DNA of 64,000 nucleotides, taken from Oryza sativa Japonica Group. Its lineage: Eukaryota > Streptophyta > Magnoliopsida > Poales > Poaceae. The stretch is from NCBI RefSeq assembly GCF_034140825.1, contig NC_089037.1, positions 6,398,001 to 6,462,000 on the forward strand. Reading direction: 5' to 3'. The notes under the pieces are model-generated. The model was not told the origin of the DNA. It worked only from the letters and a program-made list of their open reading frames with translations, and did not search any database. The position numbers and the translations under genes were made by a program. Below, piece by piece: positions 57,844 to 64,000 of the stretch; the stretch's first letter is position 1; each line of letters starts with the position of its first letter.

Positions 57844-60800
57844 TGTCACACCCCAATCTGGCACCGCCGTACAACGGCAACTGACAGGAGCGTATCGTAG
57901 GAATAACGGCGCGAACCGCTTCCTACGAAACCGCAATCTCAGTACTAGTCCCAGGACATAGTGCTGGTACCCATGGTGACAAATATGAATCATTGCAAAT
58001 CCTTAAAATAAATAGAGGATTTATTTACCTTAACTTAGGTTGCAGCTCAGAAAAGCCCGAGAATGCAACCGACGACACGGACGAGGAAACACCAACAACA
58101 GCAGCAGCAGCGGAACCAACGGACTAACACCCATCTCCACAGGCGACGGCTGGGAGCCAGGACGAAACCCTAATCTTCACTTCACTTCATCTTCTCTTCA
58201 GGGCGGAGGAACTATATATATTTATTTATATAGAGCAAGGGTGAGTACTTTCGTACTCAGCAAGTCACGGGAATTTAGGTGTTTAATGCAAGCTTGGAAG
58301 AGAGGCGAGGTTGTTTTACAATTCCTTTGTTTGAAATCATTTTTGAAATCACTAAGTGCTTTATTTCTTTTTAACTTTGGGTCGAAAGGAGACTTGCGTC
58401 TCGATTCGACTTAAGAGATGCTTTTCAACAACTCAAATGGTAATGTACCGACCTCCCGGGTCAGATCATTACTTCTCAACTCCCGGAGCCATTTCACTTG
58501 ATTAACCGGCTCCCATAGCCTTTTTCATTTTCTCGGACTCCCAGAGTCTAGTTGCCCAGCAGCACAACAATCCGCTTCCACTCGGGAAGCCTAGTCTATG
58601 ATGTCCGCAGACATCCCGAATCACACATATTCGTTTCTGACCACTCAGGTCATCCATCTGCCACATAGGCTGATTCTGGTTACGATTCCCACACCACAAC
58701 AACTTTTCACAAAGCACAGGCAAACAAATCTACGCAACGGGAACCACCTCACATCCGCCCATGACCGTGGGCGCGGCTGTTCGACCAGTTAGTTAACCTC
58801 TACAGAGGGGTACATTTTACCCACAAGATACGAACTTATTCCGAACACCCGTCGGTATCGGAGGTTCGCAACAAAGCCTTTCCCAAGCCGACCCATGGAT
58901 ACCTCATGCCACATAGAAGGATCAAATCCTCACATAAGTATAGGCCATTTTAGTTTTCACAAATCAAATTCCAACCACCTCGATCGGTAATTCAGCAAGC
59001 TTCTCTTCCTTGCTTACCAGGAACCTGGTTTGGCTCCAACCGACCCTGTTCCCAACTATTGGCATGCGAGGTTTCCCTGAACCGACTAGTTACTTAGCCA
59101 GGGTGTCCCATTCCACCTTGTGGTTGCACTTTGATTATGCTCGATAAGTTTCCCACAGGAATCGGTCCTTATATGCGAATACGGGACAGCGCCACGTAGG
59201 CACAACCCCCGCATCGCGAGTTTTCACAATTCATTTTATTTTCAAACACACCGACACCACATGTCGGGTTTTCAAGGCTTCTCAAACTCATTTCCCAAAT
59301 TATCGACAATCGATGGTGTCTGTGGAGTAGTTGGTATACGTGCTCAGAGAGCACGGATACCGAAGTACCACAAGGGTGGAGCGACAAGGAATAAGGGTAG
59401 TACAACCTACAGGAATTAGTGTGACTAATGGGTAGGTCCGTCGGTTTGGCACGCAAACCGAGGCCAAGCAAGTTAAGTGTGTGATTCTAATGCTGCAGGT
59501 TGCACACAAAATAATAATGATTTTCCAATTATAGGAGCAATTGGTCAAAGGGTGACTTGCCTTGCTCAAGGTGAAGATGAAGCTTCACGATTCTTCGAGA
59601 AAACCCGTGATCGACGAAAATCCGGTAACCGCGACTATACGTAAACAATCGAAAACCTAAACAAAAGACCAAAAGAAACACCCTATTTAGACTAATTAAT
59701 AGTGCCATTAGATAGATCTCAATTTTACGGAATTATTGGAAGTGGAACGGAGTCAATCGGAGTTACGGATCGAGAGATATGAATTTTGGAAGTTTAATTG
59801 GAATATCTGGAATAGGAGAAATGGTTTATGGATTTTATAGAAATAATATTCTCAATAATATTATTGGTAGTCATTGATATGTGGGACCAAAGGAAATGAT
59901 TCATGGAATAAAGAATTGATTTATGGAACGAGGGAAAAGGATTTAATAATCCCTTTGGAAAAGAAAAGGAAGGAGGGATGATAATCAGACTTCCTTGGGC
60001 GGCTCGCGGCGCGGCCCGAGGGGCTTGCGCAGCTCGGCCGAGCCTAATGGGCCGGCACGGCCGCGAGGAGGGCGGCCCAATGGGGCGCGGGAGGGGGAGG
60101 AGACCGACCGGGTGGACCGCGGTCCACCACGCGGGGTCCCGGGATGGGGCCCACATGTCGGCGGCTTGGCTCACGGTGGGGGAGGCGCATGCGGGTAGCG
60201 GCGCTAGGGTTCGGTGGGGTTGGTTTGGGGTTGGTGCACCGGGTGGACGGAGAGGAGGTGGGCCCACGTGCTGCCGCACGCCTTGTCGTGGACCGCGAGC
60301 ACGGAAGGGAAAACGGAGGGAGGGGCCGACCGGATCGGCGTGACCGGGTCAAGCCGACGTGGCTGCCACGTTGGCAAGCGGGAGGAAGACGAAGGCTGTG
60401 CCCGAGATGGACGGCGGCGGCATTCACCGGAGCAAGGCGCGACCTCAACGGAAAAAGGAAGCACACCGGGAGGAGGGATGGGACGAGAGGAAGCGATTCA
60501 ACGGCTCGGATGCGACGGAGGAGGTCCGACGGCGGCGGATTGCGGCGGCGACCGTCGGCGGCGGAAAAAGAGGGGAATCGCCGGTGGTCAACGAGGGTTC
60601 GATTAGAGGCGGCGGGAGCATCTCCGGGGCTCGGGGAGCTCATTCCTGGGGTCGGATGGGACGGAGGAGTCCCGAGTGAGGCCGGCGACGAGCGGCGGCT
60701 CCCCGGAACGGGCGGCAATCGCGACGAGACCATGCCGGGCGGCGGCGGGGCTTGGGGCTTCGTCTACGCGCGTTCGGGAGGGCTACCGAGCTACCGCGCG

Positions 60801-61470
60801 AGCCAAAAGAGGGAGAGGGCGAGCGAGAAGGGAGAACGGAGAGAGACACTACCGAGTCGAGACGGGCGCTGTGATGGGCGACCGACGGCGCGGGGCGAGC
60901 TCTCCGGACTCGGGCCGGGGAAGGGGAAGGAGAGGGTGCCCGTAGTCCCGCGTCACGTGTCGTCGCACACACCAGCTTCACCAGCACGTGCGACGGCGGA
61001 GGGAGGCGAGGTCGGCGAGCGGCAGAGATGGTCCGGCGGCAATGGCGCGGTGGAGGTTGGGCAAGGAAACGAGGAGGAAAGGGAGGGGCTCGAGTTGGGT
61101 TTTATAGGCGGTGGTGATGTCGGTTTGGGGAGGAAACCGACCTAGGCGGTCAAGGAGAGGAGCTGGCGGTCACGGGCGGTGTCGGGCAAAGTGGAAAAAG
61201 GAGGGGGAAAAGGGAGCGCGGTTCCTTCCCGATTTGAGCGAGCAGAGGGAGGAGGAAAACGCGCGTGAGGGAGAGAGAGGCGCTGCCTCCGCGTCTTGGA
61301 CGCGAGCGCACGGAGGTGGGGCGAGCGGCAGGGCGGCATGGGCGGCTGCGCGGCGCAGGCGGCCAGGGTTGACGCGGCGGCGACCGGGCGGTCGGCCACG
61401 CGCGAGCGCGCGCGTGCGAACGCGAGGGCGCGGCCGGATTTCGAACGGCGGCGGCGGCAAAGCGGCCCCG

Positions 61471-61516
<46 letters not shown>

Positions 61517-62159
61517 CGAGCGAGAGAGGAAGGAGACGGCGACGCTCTCTCCTGCTCCTGAACACGCGCGACACACGTGCGAGAGAGAGACGGACCGAGA
61601 GGGAGAGATGGACCGGAAAGAGAAAAACGGCCCAGTTGACCAAGAGGGAGGCAAAATAGACTTTTACCGAGAGAACTGATTTGGAGGGTTTGGAGCTTGG
61701 GGTTTGAATTTCAAATGGGGATTTGGTTATTTTTGGAGTCGGGGCAAATATTTGGCAAGGATTCAAAGGTAGTTAGATAGATCAATAGATAAATAGACAG
61801 TTGGATACGTAGATCGATAGGTAGAGGGATAGATGGATAGATAGGTTAGATAAGTGGATAGATCGATCAATGGATAGGGAGGGATTCAAGGTGAGGGTTC
61901 AATATTTTCTTGGAATCGGTAAAGTTTTTGGCGAGGGTTCAGGGGAATAGATTGGATGTTTGAGTTTGATTTTGGGAACTTAAATTTGGAAGAGGAATTC
62001 TGAGGAGGCGATTTTTTTGACGGCGACGAGAGGGATCAAGGACGGATTTGAATTAAGATCCACGGCACGACTTAGACTCTCACACAGAGAATGGAATTTT
62101 CGCATATAGGATTTTTGCCGAATTAGTTTTTAACGCCTCACAAAAAGCGGAGCGTTACA
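57844..62159. mobile_element. 4.3-kb LTR-like retrotransposon unit with intact target duplication
   Basis: Starts TGTCACACCCC, ends AGCGTTACA, and is flanked by a perfect TGGGT duplication (57839-57843 and 62160-62164). I find no second copy of either end inside, so it is best read as one very long solo LTR. Gypsy elements of the Tat lineage in grasses have multi-kilobase LTRs; RIRE or Retrosat-type is a guess from memory. A TATA-like tatatatattt (about 58212) and long GC-rich tracts (60000-61650) are present. No gag or pol similarity was recognised. Long frames at 60144-61659 are GC-driven and not convincing genes. It looks whole as a unit. Confidence 0.75.
61473..61514. repeat. (GA)n microsatellite
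   Basis: About 21 uninterrupted GA units inside the 4.3-kb LTR-like unit. A looser GATA/GATC-rich tract follows at about 61770-61880. Confidence 0.95.
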
Positions 62160-62418
62160 TGGGTGGCGAACAAGGGTGGACGAGAGGCGACAGCGAAGCC
62201 ATGGGACGGTGGGCCAGTATTGGTAACGGGGGTAAAGCGAGGGAAAGAGGATAGTGAGGAGGCCGGGTGGCGGCACCGTAAGTGGAAAGAAATAGCAGCG
62301 TGCGCAGGAAGAATCAAATCTTCAACTTGCAATACACATGTGCGCGAGCTATCACCTCATTTCATTTTCTTATATATACAATTTTACATACCGGTTATAG
62401 TGTTACGTGTAGTTCAAA
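62160..62418. other. short spacer between LTR-like unit and Helitron end
   Basis: Flanking DNA of the LTR-like unit, moderately GC-rich; continues the composition seen left of 57838, as expected for one split locus. No feature recognised. Confidence 0.4.
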
Positions 62419-62729
62419 CTAGCTGGGTGGCCCGCGCAATTGTGCGGCTAGCACCCAAACAAAATTATATATTTTTTATGATTTTACTAAAAAAATTATT
62501 AAATAGCTATCTCATTGTCTTAAGAGTTTGAAAGACCAAACCTTATCATCCCCATGTTTCTAATTATATAGTTTTTTAAAAGTCACACCAGATACTACCC
62601 CTTATGTCATCTCCTTCTTTATTTGCTTGCTCGATCTACCACTATTTCTATTCATTCTCCTTAGAACCTTTAAACATTGGATCTTATAGGTTTTAGAGTT
62701 TATTTTCACGTTGAGTTTCGTTTTTATAA

Positions 62730-63345
62730 TTTCTAGATGTCCCGTCAAACGTTGCCATTATACTCCTCTATGACCCGTTTACTGTCTCTTCTCTTTATTG
62801 TCATTGAGATTTTAGAAATCGAACATAATTATCGTTTGGGTTCATTTTTACTTTCTAGAAGTCCCGCTAAACCGTCATTGACTTTGCCATTGTACTTCTC
62901 TATGGCTCGCCCGCTGCCTCCCTTCTTTATTGTCATTGAGATTTTAAAATCGAATATGACTATCATTGTTTTTTTTTACTTTTTAGAAGTTCCGAACCTT
63001 CAAAAATTGAACCTTGTAGTTTTTAGAGTTTATTGTCTTGTTGGGTTTCGTTTTTTTATAATTTTTAGAAGTCTTGTCAAACGATGCTACTATGCTCCTC
63101 TACGGCCCGTCCGCCGCCTACTCTTTATTGTCATTGGGATTCTAAAAATCGAACATAACTATCGTTGGAATTCATTTTTTATTTTCTAGAAGTCCCGTCA
63201 ACCATCGGCAGCTCTGCAACTATACTCCTATACACCCCGCTCGCTGCTTCTCCTTTTTATTGTCATTGAGATTTTAAAAATCGAATATGATTATCAATGG
63301 GGTTTATTTTTTTTACTTTCTAGAAGTCCCGGCAATCGCCTTGAT
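62730..63345. repeat. tandem repeats of about 125 bp
   Basis: Six occurrences of a tagaagtcccg-like motif (62733, 62864, 62986, 63066, 63188, 63320) alternate with ttattgtcattgagatttt-like motifs. The spacing is about 120-130 bp except for one shortened unit of about 80 bp. The copies are diverged, so the array is old. Frames within it, up to 150 codons, repeat with the units and are unlikely to be genes. Confidence 0.75.
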
Positions 63346-63529
63346 CGTTTGCTTTACGGCCTCCCTATCGCCCCTCCTTTTAATCGTCATTAGGATTCTA
63401 TTTGGTGTTTCATTAACAATTTTTTTTATGTCGTATCAACCACCACCACTACTCCTTTATATGCCTGTTACTTAATTTATCTCGTCATGTGTTTTAGATG
63501 GTCTTTTCTATCAATAGTCTTTATTTTTA

Positions 63530-64000
63530 TCACAAATTTTAGTTATTTATAAATTGTATTCCTAATTGGAACCTTATTTTTCTTTTTTCTAATTTCAGAT
63601 TTTTTTAAAAAAAATTAATTAATATCGAATTGTGTTCTTTTAATATTTTTATTTTTTATTTTCAATTTCAGTTGTTTCAAAATTGTATTCCTACTTGAAA
63701 TCTCTTTTACTTTATCTAATTTTGGATATTATTTTATTTTTATTCTGAATTTTAATTAATCTCGTATCGGGTTCTTATATGGATTCTTCTTTCAATATTG
63801 CTTATTTTTAATTCTGAATTTCAGCTAATTTTAAATTGTATTCCTACTTGAGCTCTTCTTTTATTATTTTTTTTGCTAATTTCGGATTTTATTTTTATTT
63901 TTATTCCCAATTTTAGTTAATCTCGTATTAGGTTCTTATACGGACTCTTCTTTTAATATTCCTTATTTTTAATTCTGAATTTCAACTATTTTAAAATTGT
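63530..64000. repeat. AT-rich tandem repeats of about 155-160 bp
   Basis: Units contain attttaaattgtattcctac, then a run of T-rich DNA, then aatctcgtattaggttctta and a ttatttttaattctgaattt end. Three full, diverged copies and the start of another are visible, and the array continues beyond the window. Confidence 0.75.

Larger units (their letters stand above)
62419..64000 (-). mobile_element. Helitron 3' end; body probably runs off the window
   Basis: On the minus strand the sequence ccgcacaattgcgcggg, able to form a hairpin, is followed by ccacccag and CTAG at 62422-62419, with host T (complement of 62418) next. This is a Helitron 3' terminus. The matching 5' TC end would lie to the right; I did not find it before 64000. 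The right boundary given is the window edge. The AT-rich tandem repeats in between may be its interior. Confidence 0.55.

Noticed and set aside
60144-61659. long frames of 333 and 182 codons inside the 4.3-kb LTR-like unit
   Set aside because: Composition is Gly/Arg/Glu-rich on several frames at once and no retroelement or host domain is visible.
1-64000. tRNA genes, rRNA genes and CRISPR arrays
   Set aside because: No tRNA-like A/B box pair with cloverleaf potential, no rRNA sequence and no regular short direct-repeat array was seen by eye.

Overview
The window looks like nuclear DNA of a grass, most likely rice (Oryza). It has a Stowaway MITE with CTCCCTCCGTCCC ends, Tourist-like MITEs with TTA target duplications, small Helitrons ending in a GC hairpin plus CTAG, Mutator-like elements, LTR-retrotransposon remnants, and genes with GC-rich 5' exons and GT-AG introns. 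No prokaryotic, viral or CRISPR feature was seen. Exon models were built by eye from splice sites, reading phase and family resemblance.

The left half (about 4.5-45 kb) is mostly gene space. It holds a homocysteine S-methyltransferase (+, 4578-7087) and, convergent with it, a 17-exon NAC-domain gene of the SOG1 type (-, 7986-15168). Next are a GPI-anchor-type beta-1,3-glucanase with an X8 domain (+, 19291-22976), an intronless G-type lectin receptor kinase (+, 27031-29562), a convergent LRR gene resembling STK11-interacting protein (-, 30059-38094) and a four-MA3-domain translation regulator (-, 42761-44758). These are ordinary housekeeping, wall and signalling genes and do not form a pathway. 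Between and inside them lie MITEs, three complete small Helitrons, a long-TIR GC-rich element and a promoter-like block with no clear gene.

The right half (about 45-64 kb) is a decaying F-box/LRR cluster invaded by transposons. One F-box gene is apparently intact (48118-50878), although its intron carries a Mutator-like element with a perfect 9-bp target duplication. One copy has a central deletion (45538-46845). One lost its 5' end at the edge of a Pack-MULE-like element that carries U-box E3 ligase fragments (52617-54763). One survives only as a short fragment near 51.5 kb. An NB-LRR-like fragment lies nearby.

Beyond 56.5 kb there is a 562-bp solo LTR with a CAAAT duplication and then a 4.3-kb LTR-like unit with a TGGGT duplication. 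Last come the 3' end of a Helitron and AT-rich tandem repeats that run off the window.

The most notable observations are four: a SOG1-like NAC protein with a very long C-terminal extension I do not recognise; a small tandem duplication of exon-intron sequence inside that gene; the U-box-carrying element joined to a truncated F-box gene; and an isolated site II/telo-box-type promoter just upstream of a Helitron.
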